From Companilactobacillus mishanensis (GTDB lineage Bacteria > Bacillota > Bacilli > Lactobacillales > Lactobacillaceae), in assembly GCF_003946505.1 (NCBI RefSeq), contig NZ_RHON01000001.1, positions 186,001 through 250,000 of the forward strand: a stretch of DNA of 64,000 nt, given 5' to 3'. The translations under genes were made by a program, and so were the position numbers. Of this stretch, positions 9,291 through 18,043 are shown one piece after another (the stretch's first letter is position 1; every line of letters begins with the position of its first letter). Under the pieces are notes generated by a model that worked only from the letters and a program-made list of their open reading frames with translations, was not told the DNA's origin and made no database searches.

Positions 9291-11372
9291 GTGCCATCAT
9301 CAAAAAATCTGGTGATTGTAGAGTCACCATCTAAAGCCAAAACCATTGAAAAGTATTTAGGTAGAAATTACCATGTTGTTGCCAGTTTGGGACATGTTAG
9401 AGATTTACCAAAGAGTCAAATGGGTGTCGATATTGAACATGATTACGAACCAAAATACATTTCTATTCGTGGTAAAGGTCCCGTAATAAAGGATTTAAAA
9501 AAAGAAGCAAAGAAAGCTAAAAGAGTTTATCTCGCAGCCGATCCGGATCGTGAAGGAGAAGCCATTGCATGGCATGTTTCTCATTTATTAGGTCTAGACG
9601 TCGATGGAAAAAACCGTGTCGTCTTTAATGAAATTACTAAAGATACCGTTAAACAAGCATTTAAATCACCTCGTAGCATTGACATGAATTTAGTAGATGC
9701 TCAACAAGCACGTAGAATTCTTGATAGATTAGTTGGATATTCAATTTCACCTATTTTATGGGCTAAAGTTAAAAAGGGATTGAGTGCTGGTCGTGTTCAA
9801 TCAATTGCTCTTAAATTAGTAATTGAACGTGAAAATGAAATTAAAAAGTTTGTTCCAGAAGAATACTGGACGATCGAATCGATTTTTAAGCATAAGAAAG
9901 ACAAATTTAGTGCTAACTTCTATGGTGTAAATCATAAAAAAGTTGATTTGAAAAACAATGAAAAAGTGCAAGAGATTCTTGGACAAATCGATAAGAAATC
10001 CGATTTTGATGTCGAAAAAGTAACCAAGAAAGAACGTAAGAGATTTCCTGCAGCACCATTTACAACTAGTTCACTTCAACAAGAAGCTAACCGTAAGTTG
10101 AACTTTAAAACTAGAAAAACAATGATGATTGCACAACAACTATATGAAGGAATCAATCTTGGTAGAAAAGAAGGTACCGTAGGTTTAATTACTTATATGC
10201 GTACTGATTCCAAGCGTATTTCCAAAGTTGCTCAAGCAGAAGCATCAAAATTTATTCATGAAGAATATGGTGAACCATTTGCAGCTGTTAAGATGCGTAA
10301 TGATAAAAACCAAGAAGGTGCTCAAGACGCCCATGAGGCTATTCGCCCTTCTTCAGTTTTCCGTACTCCAAAATCAATGAAAGAATTATTGACACGTGAT
10401 CAATATCGTCTTTATGAATTGATCTGGTCGAGATTTACAGCAAGTCAAATGACACCTGCTGTTTTCGATACTATGGCCGTTGATATCAGTCAAAACAATG
10501 TCAACTTTAGAGCTAACGGTTCAAAGATGAAGTTTGAAGGTTATCGCAAGGTTTACCAAAGCACTTCTGAGTCAGGTAAAAAAGATAATATTCTGCCTGA
10601 TTTAAATGAAGGTGACAAGGTACAACTTCAGTCAAATGACCCTGCACAACATTTTACTCAACCACCTGCTAGATTTTCTGAAGCTTCACTAGTTAAAGCA
10701 CTGGAAGAAAATGGTGTTGGACGTCCTTCAACTTATGCACCAACTATTGATACTATTCAAAGAAGATACTATGTAAAGCTGAACGGTAAAAGTTTTGAAC
10801 CCACTGAGTTGGGTGAAATCGTTGATAATCTGATCCAGGATTATTTCCCTGATATCGTTAATGTTGATTTTACTGCGAACCTAGAAGATGAACTTGATCA
10901 TATTGAAGAGGGTAAAGAGGATTGGGTCAAAGTAGTTGATAGATACTACAAACCATTCGAAAAAGAACTTGAATCCGCCGAAGATAAAATTGAAAAAGTT
11001 CAAATCAAAGATGAGCCTGCAGGTATCGATTGTGATATCTGTGGCGCCCCAATGGTTATCAAATTGGGTCGTTATGGTAAATTCTATGCTTGTTCAAGAT
11101 TCCCTGATTGCCGTAACACCAAGCCAATTGTTAAAGAAATTGGTGTAACTTGTCCTAAGTGTAAAAAGGGCCAAGTTATTGAACGTAAATCCAAGAAGAA
11201 CCGTATTTTCTACGGCTGTTCAAGATATCCAGATTGTGACTTTGTAACTTGGGACAAACCAATTGGTAGAAATTGCCCAAAAGATCAACATTATTTGGTT
11301 GAGAAAAAGGTCAAGGGTGGCCGTCAGGTTATTTGTCCAAATGGAGATTACGAAGAGGCAATTCAGAAATAA
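9291..11372 (+). CDS. topA: DNA topoisomerase I
   Basis: This type IA topoisomerase relaxes negative supercoils. The TOPRIM domain starts [19 protein letters not shown] and contains [14 protein letters not shown]. The active-site Tyr is residue 302 in [10 protein letters not shown]. Two C-terminal four-Cys zinc ribbons are intact (CDICGAP...CSRFPDC and CPKCKKGQ...CSRYPDC); a third has lost Cys pairs (NCPKDQH...CPNGD). The GTG start has AAAGGAG 9 bp upstream. At 693 residues it is normal for Gram-positives. The stop overlaps the xerC start (TAATG). Confidence 0.98.
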   Translation: MPSSKNLVIVESPSKAKTIEKYLGRNYHVVASLGHVRDLPKSQMGVDIEHDYEPKYISIRGKGPVIKDLKKEAKKAKRVYLAADPDREGEAIAWHVSHLLGLDVDGKNRVVFNEITKDTVKQAFKSPRSIDMNLVDAQQARRILDRLVGYSISPILWAKVKKGLSAGRVQSIALKLVIERENEIKKFVPEEYWTIESIFKHKKDKFSANFYGVNHKKVDLKNNEKVQEILGQIDKKSDFDVEKVTKKERKRFPAAPFTTSSLQQEANRKLNFKTRKTMMIAQQLYEGINLGRKEGTVGLITYMRTDSKRISKVAQAEASKFIHEEYGEPFAAVKMRNDKNQEGAQDAHEAIRPSSVFRTPKSMKELLTRDQYRLYELIWSRFTASQMTPAVFDTMAVDISQNNVNFRANGSKMKFEGYRKVYQSTSESGKKDNILPDLNEGDKVQLQSNDPAQHFTQPPARFSEASLVKALEENGVGRPSTYAPTIDTIQRRYYVKLNGKSFEPTELGEIVDNLIQDYFPDIVNVDFTANLEDELDHIEEGKEDWVKVVDRYYKPFEKELESAEDKIEKVQIKDEPAGIDCDICGAPMVIKLGRYGKFYACSRFPDCRNTKPIVKEIGVTCPKCKKGQVIERKSKKNRIFYGCSRYPDCDFVTWDKPIGRNCPKDQHYLVEKKVKGGRQVICPNGDYEEAIQK

Positions 11373-12271
11373 TGATCGAACAAGATTTCGTCGACAAATT
11401 TGTCGAATATTTAGTTATTAATCGCCACTATTCAGACGATACGAAGAAGTCTTATTTGGAAGACATTCATAATTTTGTTGAAGCTTTAGATAATAGTGGT
11501 GGTTTCAAGGGTTTTACAGTCGTAAATCAAATAGATGTTGAAACCTATTTGACTTTTATGGACGAAAAAAATTACTCTGATGGAACTATTTCAAGACGAA
11601 TTTCAACGCTCCGTTCTTTTTACAATTTTTTAGTTCGAAATGGTTTTGTTACCAAAAATCCGTTTGAACTGGTGCAATTACGTAGAAAGGGTCGTCGATT
11701 ACCTAGGTTCTTCTATGAAAAAGAAATGGAAACTTTATTTGAAGCTGTAAAAGGCGATGATTTACTATCTGAACGTAATTCCGCATTATTGGAACTTCTG
11801 TATGCAACTGGTATGCGTGTTAGCGAGTGTGCTAATTTGACGCTTGAACAACTAGATTTTACAAATGGAATCGTATTGATTCATGGTAAAGGTGATAAGG
11901 ATCGTTATGTTCCATTTGGCGAGTATGCTCAAGAGGCATTAAATAAGTATATCAGTGGCGCTAGAACCAAAATAATGAGAAAATATGGTCAGGAACATGA
12001 TTTTGTTTTTATTAATAATCGAGGTAAGCAAATTACCAGCCGAGGAATTGAATATATTCTTGATCAAGTGATAAAAAAGACTAGTTTGACAGCAGATATT
12101 CATCCCCATATGATCAGGCATACTTTTGCGACACATATGTTGGACAACGGAGCTGATTTAAGAACTGTTCAGGAAATGCTAGGGCATTCCAGTTTATCAA
12201 CTACTCAAATTTATACTCATGTAACTATGGAACATTTGCAAAAAGATTATAAAAAATATTTTCCGAGATAG
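11372..12271 (+). CDS. xerC: tyrosine recombinase XerC
   Basis: XerC, with XerD, resolves chromosome dimers at dif. All catalytic residues are visible: Arg in YATGMRVSE, HPHMIRHTFATHM (His-x-x-Arg), LGHSSLSTTQIYTHV with His and the nucleophile Tyr281. The start is ATG 11372, overlapping the topA stop by one base (TAATG), giving 299 residues; the longer frame from 11333 overlaps topA. The order topA-xerC-hslV-hslU is the classical Firmicute codV-codW-codX arrangement. It contrasts with the eroded homologue at 25432. Confidence 0.96.
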   Translation: MIEQDFVDKFVEYLVINRHYSDDTKKSYLEDIHNFVEALDNSGGFKGFTVVNQIDVETYLTFMDEKNYSDGTISRRISTLRSFYNFLVRNGFVTKNPFELVQLRRKGRRLPRFFYEKEMETLFEAVKGDDLLSERNSALLELLYATGMRVSECANLTLEQLDFTNGIVLIHGKGDKDRYVPFGEYAQEALNKYISGARTKIMRKYGQEHDFVFINNRGKQITSRGIEYILDQVIKKTSLTADIHPHMIRHTFATHMLDNGADLRTVQEMLGHSSLSTTQIYTHVTMEHLQKDYKKYFPR

Positions 12272-12286
12272 AGAGGGTTTATTTTT

Positions 12287-12811
12287 ATGACAACAATCGT
12301 AGCTGTAAAGCACAATGGAAAGACTGCCATCGCTGGTGACGGACAAGTTACTTTAAGTGAAAAATTCATTATGAAGGGATCTGCCCACAAAGTTAGAAGA
12401 ATCTTTGATGATCAAGTTATCATTGGATTCGCCGGTGGTGTTGCAGATGCATTTACCTTACAAGATTGGTTTGAAAAGAAATTAAAAGCTTATTCAGGTA
12501 ATTTAAAGAGAGCAGCCGTTGAGTTAGCTCAAGATTGGCGTAAGGATCCACAATTGCAAAAACTAGAAGCAATGTTGATTGCTTTGGATAAAAATGACTT
12601 ACTGTTGATTTCAGGTAGTGGAGAAGTTATTGAACCTGATGAAGATGTAATTGCAATCGGTTCGGGTGGTAATTTTGCCCAAGCTGCCGCTATTGCAATG
12701 TGCAGACATGCTGAGGATATGTCTGCTGAAGATATTGCCCGTGAAGGAATTCAAATTGCTTCAGGTATCGATATTTTCACTAACAACAATATTATTTCTG
12801 ATAAATTTTAG
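12287..12811 (+). CDS. hslV: ATP-dependent protease subunit HslV (ClpQ)
   Basis: HslV is the peptidase of the two-ring HslUV complex. After Met removal the N-terminal Thr of [10 protein letters not shown] would be the nucleophile, and GDGQVTL and the [11 protein letters not shown] region are conserved. Its 174-residue length is typical. It lies 15 bp after xerC and 15 bp before hslU, with GAGG-type ribosome sites, so the two subunits are made together. Confidence 0.97.
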   Translation: MTTIVAVKHNGKTAIAGDGQVTLSEKFIMKGSAHKVRRIFDDQVIIGFAGGVADAFTLQDWFEKKLKAYSGNLKRAAVELAQDWRKDPQLQKLEAMLIALDKNDLLLISGSGEVIEPDEDVIAIGSGGNFAQAAAIAMCRHAEDMSAEDIAREGIQIASGIDIFTNNNIISDKF

Positions 12812-12826
12812 AGGAGATTTTAATCA

Positions 12827-14266
12827 ATGGAAAATTTAACTCCAAAGCAAATTGTTGAAAAATTGGACAAATATATCATCGGACAAGATGATGCTAAGAA
12901 GTCTGTGGCTATTGCACTTTACAACCGTTATCGTCGTATGCAAGTCCCAGACAAGATGCAACAAGAGATCACACCAAAGAATTTACTTATGATCGGACCT
13001 ACAGGTGTTGGTAAAACTGAAATTGCTAGACGTTTAGCTAAAGTTGTTAAGGCACCTTTTGTTAAAGTTGAAGCAACCAAGTTTACTGAAGTAGGTTACG
13101 TAGGTAGAGATGTAGAATCAATGGTTCGTGATTTGATGGATGTTGCTGTAACAATGGAAGAAAATGAAAAGTATGAAGAAATTCGTCCAGAAGTAAGACG
13201 TAAAGTTGATAAGAAACTTGTTAAATTACTTGTGCCTGGTGTCAAGAAGGAACAAAAACAAGAAAATGGTATGAATGACTTCATGTCAATGCTTTCAAAT
13301 ATGAGTCAAGCAAGCAATCTTGGCGATATGCTAAATAATAACAATAATGATACTGATGAAGATCCCGATGAAAACCGTGATGTTACTGATGATGTACGTG
13401 ATAAACGTTTATCGATCAAAGAGCAATTGGACAAAGGGCTTCTAGAAGATCATGAAGTTACTATCACTGTTCAAGAATCACGTAAAGTTGGTCCAATGAA
13501 TGATCAAATGGCCAATATGGGTGTTGATATGAGTGGCATGATGGATCAACTAATGCCAAAGAAAATGATTTCTAGAACACTTCCAGTTAAAGAAGCACGT
13601 GAAGTTTTGATTCAAGAAGAATCCGCTAAACGTGTAGATCATGATGAAATTTATCAAGGTGCGATCGACAGAACTCAAAACAACGGAATTATTTTCATTG
13701 ATGAGTTTGATAAGATCACTGCCGGAGATAAAAGAAATTCTGGTGAAGTTTCTCGTGAGGGTGTTCAAAGGGATATTTTACCTATTGTTGAAGGTTCACA
13801 AGTTAATACAAAATATGGTGCTGTCCGCACTGATCACATTTTGTTTATTGCTTCAGGTGCTTTCGCTGATAGTAAGCCAAGCGATTTGATTGCTGAATTG
13901 CAAGGTCGTTTTCCAATTCGAGTTGAGTTGCAAGACTTGACTGAAGATGATTTCATCCAAATTTTGACTAAGCCTGACAATGCCCTTACTAAGCAATATG
14001 TTGCATTAACAAAAGCTGATGGGATCAATTTGGTATTTACTAAAGAATCAATTGAAGAAATAGCCAAGGTTGCATTTGATTTGAATAATACAAATCAAAA
14101 TATCGGTGCCAGAAGACTTTCAACAGTTCTTGAAAAAATTCTTGCTGAAATTCTTTATGAAGGTCCAGATATGCAAATGGGCGATATCACAATCACTCGT
14201 GAATATGTTAAGGAACAAGTCGGTAAGATTGTTTCTGATAAAGATCTTTCACGTTATATCCTTTAG
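12827..14266 (+). CDS. hslU: ATP-dependent protease ATPase HslU (ClpY)
   Basis: HslU is the AAA+ unfoldase partner of HslV. Walker A is GPTGVGKTE, Walker B IIFIDEFDKI, and the pore loop region KFTEVGYVGRDVESMVRDL is present. The intermediate (I) domain spans roughly residues 110-240 and is Asn/Asp-rich here (MLNNNNNDTDEDPDENRD). The C-terminal tail ending SRYIL is the type that docks into HslV. It has 479 residues. The aldose-epimerase-like gene starts 12 bp downstream. Confidence 0.97.
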   Translation: MENLTPKQIVEKLDKYIIGQDDAKKSVAIALYNRYRRMQVPDKMQQEITPKNLLMIGPTGVGKTEIARRLAKVVKAPFVKVEATKFTEVGYVGRDVESMVRDLMDVAVTMEENEKYEEIRPEVRRKVDKKLVKLLVPGVKKEQKQENGMNDFMSMLSNMSQASNLGDMLNNNNNDTDEDPDENRDVTDDVRDKRLSIKEQLDKGLLEDHEVTITVQESRKVGPMNDQMANMGVDMSGMMDQLMPKKMISRTLPVKEAREVLIQEESAKRVDHDEIYQGAIDRTQNNGIIFIDEFDKITAGDKRNSGEVSREGVQRDILPIVEGSQVNTKYGAVRTDHILFIASGAFADSKPSDLIAELQGRFPIRVELQDLTEDDFIQILTKPDNALTKQYVALTKADGINLVFTKESIEEIAKVAFDLNNTNQNIGARRLSTVLEKILAEILYEGPDMQMGDITITREYVKEQVGKIVSDKDLSRYIL

Positions 14267-14277
14267 AGGTGTAAACC

Positions 14278-15153
14278 ATGGAAATATACAGTATTAAAAA
14301 TGATTATTTGACTGTACAAGTTAAATCAGTAGGCGCAGAAATTATTAGTGTTAAAGATAACGCCGATAATGAGTTTATTTGGCAAGCCGACCCCGAGATC
14401 TGGAATCGACGCGCTCCTGTTTTATTTCCAATCGTGGGCCGTTTAAAAGGAGATCATTATTATTACAATGATCACGAATATGAAATGTCACAACATGGGT
14501 TTGCAAGGGATGAAGAATTTTCGTTAGCCTCGCAGACTGATGCTAAACTAGTGTTTAGTTTAGTAGATAGTGATAGGACTTTAAGAGTCTATCCATTCCA
14601 TTTCAAGCTACAAATTGTTTACCAATTGGTCAAAGATACTTTGCAGATCAGTTATTTGGTTGATAATACTGATGCTGAAAATGATATGTATTTTGCTATT
14701 GGTGCGCATCCTGGATTTTCAGTTCCTTTTGAAAAAGGTCTGGAATACGAGGATTTTGGGATCAAGGTCGAACCAAAGCAAACCAGATCACGTATTTCGT
14801 TAAAAGACAGCAATATCGACCTTAGTCACGAAGAAAAAGTTGAAGATCAAGACTTTACCTTGAATCATGACAAGTTTGCTGACGATGCAATTATTTACCG
14901 ATTGAATGATCCAGCTGTTATTACCATTGAGAGTGCCAAGACAGATAGAAGTTTGACTTTGGATACCGGAAATGCCAAGTTTGTTGGAATTTGGTCACAG
15001 TATCCGGAGACTGGTAATTTTGTATGTATTGAACCTTGGTGGGGTATTGCTGACAAAGTAGATACCGATAACAAGTTTGAAAGTAAATATGGTATTAATC
15101 TGCTTGAACCTAAACAACAGTTTGATGCGTATTATAGTATTTCATTTAAATAG
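14278..15153 (+). CDS. aldose 1-epimerase family protein (LacX-like)
   Basis: This 291-residue beta-sandwich protein belongs to the galactose-mutarotase superfamily. QHGFARDEEF and IGAHPGFSVPF carry the two His expected for the active site, and VCIEPWWGIAD supplies the Glu region. Length and motifs fit the LacX branch rather than classical GalM, so the sugar substrate is uncertain. It is cotranscribed with hslU by position (12 bp gap) and is followed by a bidirectional terminator shared with plsY. Confidence 0.88.
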   Translation: MEIYSIKNDYLTVQVKSVGAEIISVKDNADNEFIWQADPEIWNRRAPVLFPIVGRLKGDHYYYNDHEYEMSQHGFARDEEFSLASQTDAKLVFSLVDSDRTLRVYPFHFKLQIVYQLVKDTLQISYLVDNTDAENDMYFAIGAHPGFSVPFEKGLEYEDFGIKVEPKQTRSRISLKDSNIDLSHEEKVEDQDFTLNHDKFADDAIIYRLNDPAVITIESAKTDRSLTLDTGNAKFVGIWSQYPETGNFVCIEPWWGIADKVDTDNKFESKYGINLLEPKQQFDAYYSISFK

Positions 15154-15158
15154 ACAAA

Positions 15159-15192
15159 TAAAAAAGCAATCAACTTAATGATTGCTTTTTTG
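15159..15192. terminator. bidirectional terminator
   Basis: AAAAAGCAATCA and TGATTGCTTTTTT form a near-perfect stem with A and T runs on the two sides. It ends both the + strand epimerase transcript and the convergent plsY transcript, and overlaps the plsY 3' end. Confidence 0.85.
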
Positions 15193-15816
15193 TTGCTCTT
15201 CTTCTTTACGTTTCTGTTGACGTTTGTACGCCAGTCCGATAGGGACTAAATTCTCTTTACCTTTTAATAATCGTTTGATATTAGGGATGTGACGCACATA
15301 GATTATGATTAAAATTACAAACGCAATTGCTGTCAAAATCCAGTCATGCATGAATAAAGTTGAAATTGCGAAAACTAAAATAGTGACTAAGCTTCCGACA
15401 CTGACCATACTAGTAACGTAGACAATGATTGCTAAGCATGCAAAGCAGATTGCGAATAATGAAGGACTATATGCTAGTAATATTCCCGCGCTTGTTGCGA
15501 CGGCTTTACCACCACGGAATTTTAAGAAAATCGAGAAAACATGTCCTAATACTGCAAAGACACCGACAAACAGCATCCAGCGGTGGTCGAGTCCAAAGAA
15601 GACCGGCATTAGTGCACCCAAAGTCCCTTTCAAGATATCAACAACAAGTACTACAGTACCTGCTACTGGACCAAAGACCCGATAAGCGTTGGTTGTACCA
15701 ACATTTCCACTACCATAATCGAAAATGTTTTTGTGGAAGAATACCTTCCCAACAATATATGCTGTTGGGAACGATCCAATCAGGTATGCTAAAATTACAC
15801 AATAAAAGAGTTTCAT
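15175..15816 (-). CDS. plsY: glycerol-3-phosphate acyltransferase PlsY
   Basis: PlsY transfers the acyl group from acyl-phosphate to glycerol-3-phosphate in phospholipid synthesis. The 213-residue protein has about five membrane segments with AYLIGSFPTAYIVGK near the N-terminus, the GSGNVGTTNAYRVFG block, and the KFRGGKAVAT block, which are the three PlsY motifs. The Lys/Gln-rich tail is cytoplasmic. It is divergent from parE, as in many Firmicutes. Confidence 0.96.
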   Translation of the reverse strand: MKLFYCVILAYLIGSFPTAYIVGKVFFHKNIFDYGSGNVGTTNAYRVFGPVAGTVVLVVDILKGTLGALMPVFFGLDHRWMLFVGVFAVLGHVFSIFLKFRGGKAVATSAGILLAYSPSLFAICFACLAIIVYVTSMVSVGSLVTILVFAISTLFMHDWILTAIAFVILIIIYVRHIPNIKRLLKGKENLVPIGLAYKRQQKRKEEEQQKSNH

Positions 15817-15982
15817 AAAATCACGCTCTCAAAATTTATTTTGACTAAATTGTATCTCAAGTACAGTAATTTAACCATTACTTCACCATATTACCTTAAT
15901 TTTTAGGTACAATTAGTGTTATCGGTCAATATTAATAAATTCTCATAAAACATATGTTTGCTTTTTTTTTGAATTTAAATGC

Positions 15983-15988
15983 TATAAT
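15983..15988 (+). promoter_or_regulatory. probable -10 of the parE-parC promoter
   Basis: TATAAT 45 bp upstream of parE. The best -35 (TTGCTT, 15958-15963) is 19 bp away, so the spacing is poor. The 217-bp plsY/parE gap shows nothing else I can name. Confidence 0.45.
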
Positions 15989-16032
15989 AAGTCATTGTTG
16001 TACTAAAGCTAATTTATAAAGGAATGATTTAA

Positions 16033-18033
16033 ATGCCTAAATCATCTTATGATGATTCATCAATTCAAATCCTAGAAGGTTTGGAAGCCGTTCGTAAACG
16101 TCCAGGTATGTACATTGGATCCACAGATACTCGTGGTCTACATCATCTAGTTTACGAAATCGTCGACAATGCTGTCGATGAAGCGTTATCTGGATTTGGT
16201 AAAGAAATCAATGTATCAATTAATCACGATGGCAGTATTACTGTTGTCGATCATGGTAGGGGTATGCCAACAGGTATGCACTCTTCCGGTAAACCAACTA
16301 TCGAAGTTATCTTAACTGTATTACATGCTGGTGGTAAATTCTCAGAGAATAGTTATAAGACATCTGGTGGACTCCATGGTGTTGGTTCCTCTGTAGTTAA
16401 TGCACTTTCGGAATGGATGACAGTTAGAGTAGTTCGTGAACACAAGGTTTATGAAGAACGATTCGAAAATGGTGGACATCCAGTTGGTACCCTCAAAATG
16501 ACTGGTAAAACACGTGAGGATAATGGAACGACTATCAGTTTCAAACCTGATGCATCTATTTTCCAAACAACTAAATTCAACTTTGAAACGTTATCAGAGC
16601 GTTTGCGTGAGTCAGCATTCCTGTTGAAGGGTGTTAAATTCACTATTACAGATAAACGTGGCGATGAAGACAAGGAAGAAGTTTTCCATTTTGAAGACGG
16701 TATTCAATCTTTTGTTAAGTATTTGAACGAAGACAAAGATACATTAGGTGGAATCTTCTATGTTGAAGGTACTAATTCGGGTATGGAGATCGAATTCTCT
16801 GGTCAATATAATGATGGATACTCTGAAAATATTATTTCCTTCGTAAATAACGTCAGAACCGCTGATGGTGGGACTCACGAGTCTGGAATGAAATCTGGAT
16901 TGACCAAAGCTTTTAACGATTATGCTAGAAAAGTTGGCCTTTTGAAGGAAAATAGTAAGAATCTTGAGGGTAGTGATGTCCGAGAGGGGCTCTCAGCGAT
17001 CATTTCAGTCCGTATACCTGAAGAGATACTTCAATTCGAAGGTCAGACTAAGGGCAAGCTAGGAACACCTCAAGCTCGTTCTGCGGTTGATCAATTGATT
17101 TATGAACAAATGAGTTTCTACTTGATGGAAAATGGTGAACAAGCCCAGACTCTTGTTAAAAAGGCACTTAAAGCTCGTGAAGCAAGAAATGCTGCTAGAA
17201 AAGCTCGTGAATCAACCAGAAATGGTAAAAAGAACAAAAAGACTGATGGATTACTATCAGGAAAATTAACTCCAGCTCAATCTAAAGATTCATCTAAGAA
17301 TGAATTATTCCTCGTCGAGGGTGATTCTGCCGGTGGTTCAGCTAAACAAGGTCGAGATCGTAAATTCCAAGCAATTTTACCTTTACGTGGTAAAGTTTTG
17401 AATACACAAAAAGCAAAACTTGAAGATATCTTCAAAAATGAAGAGATCAATACCATGATTTATACCATTGGTGCCGGTGTTGGTGCTGACTTTAAATTAG
17501 AAGACAGAAATTACGATAAAGTAATTATTATGACCGATGCTGATGATGATGGTTCTCATATTCAGATTCTATTATTGACATTTTTCTATCGTTACATGCG
17601 TCCGTTGGTTGAATCTGGTCATGTGTATATTGCATTACCACCACTCTATAAGTTACAAAAAGGTAAAGGTGCCAAAACAAAGATGAAATATTGTTGGACA
17701 CCTGACGAGTTAGCTTCATCCATTAAGGAAATGGGTAAAGGTTATGACTTACAAAGATTTAAAGGTTTGGGAGAAATGAATGCCGATCAATTGTGGCAAA
17801 CTACTATGGATCCTGAAAGTCGAATCTTGATCAGAGTAAATATCGATGATACTGCTTTGGCAGAACGTCGAGTTACAACTTTGATGGGTGACAAGGTAAA
17901 ACCTCGTCGTGATTGGATCGAAAAAAACGTTCGTTTCAACGGTACTGAAGAAGGGGACAATATCCTCGAAAAAGTTGACGATACTGATCATATTGATAGT
18001 AAAGTCGTTGATGATTTATTGAATAAGGAATAG
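16033..18033 (+). CDS. parE: DNA topoisomerase IV subunit B
   Basis: ParE is the ATPase subunit of topoisomerase IV, which decatenates daughter chromosomes. The GHKL ATPase domain has EIVDNAVDEALSG, DHGRGMPTG and GGLHGVGSSVVNAL; the TOPRIM domain has LVEGDSAGGSAKQGRDRKFQ and MTDADDDGSHI. At 666 residues, followed directly by parC, it is assigned as ParE rather than GyrB. The start ATG has AAAGGA upstream. parC begins 10 bp after the stop. Confidence 0.96.
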   Translation: MPKSSYDDSSIQILEGLEAVRKRPGMYIGSTDTRGLHHLVYEIVDNAVDEALSGFGKEINVSINHDGSITVVDHGRGMPTGMHSSGKPTIEVILTVLHAGGKFSENSYKTSGGLHGVGSSVVNALSEWMTVRVVREHKVYEERFENGGHPVGTLKMTGKTREDNGTTISFKPDASIFQTTKFNFETLSERLRESAFLLKGVKFTITDKRGDEDKEEVFHFEDGIQSFVKYLNEDKDTLGGIFYVEGTNSGMEIEFSGQYNDGYSENIISFVNNVRTADGGTHESGMKSGLTKAFNDYARKVGLLKENSKNLEGSDVREGLSAIISVRIPEEILQFEGQTKGKLGTPQARSAVDQLIYEQMSFYLMENGEQAQTLVKKALKAREARNAARKARESTRNGKKNKKTDGLLSGKLTPAQSKDSSKNELFLVEGDSAGGSAKQGRDRKFQAILPLRGKVLNTQKAKLEDIFKNEEINTMIYTIGAGVGADFKLEDRNYDKVIIMTDADDDGSHIQILLLTFFYRYMRPLVESGHVYIALPPLYKLQKGKGAKTKMKYCWTPDELASSIKEMGKGYDLQRFKGLGEMNADQLWQTTMDPESRILIRVNIDDTALAERRVTTLMGDKVKPRRDWIEKNVRFNGTEEGDNILEKVDDTDHIDSKVVDDLLNKE

Positions 18034-18043
18034 GTGATTTATT

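Noticed and set aside
15425-15818. + strand ORFs opposite plsY
   Set aside because: The minus frame is a textbook PlsY; these are antisense frames without motifs.
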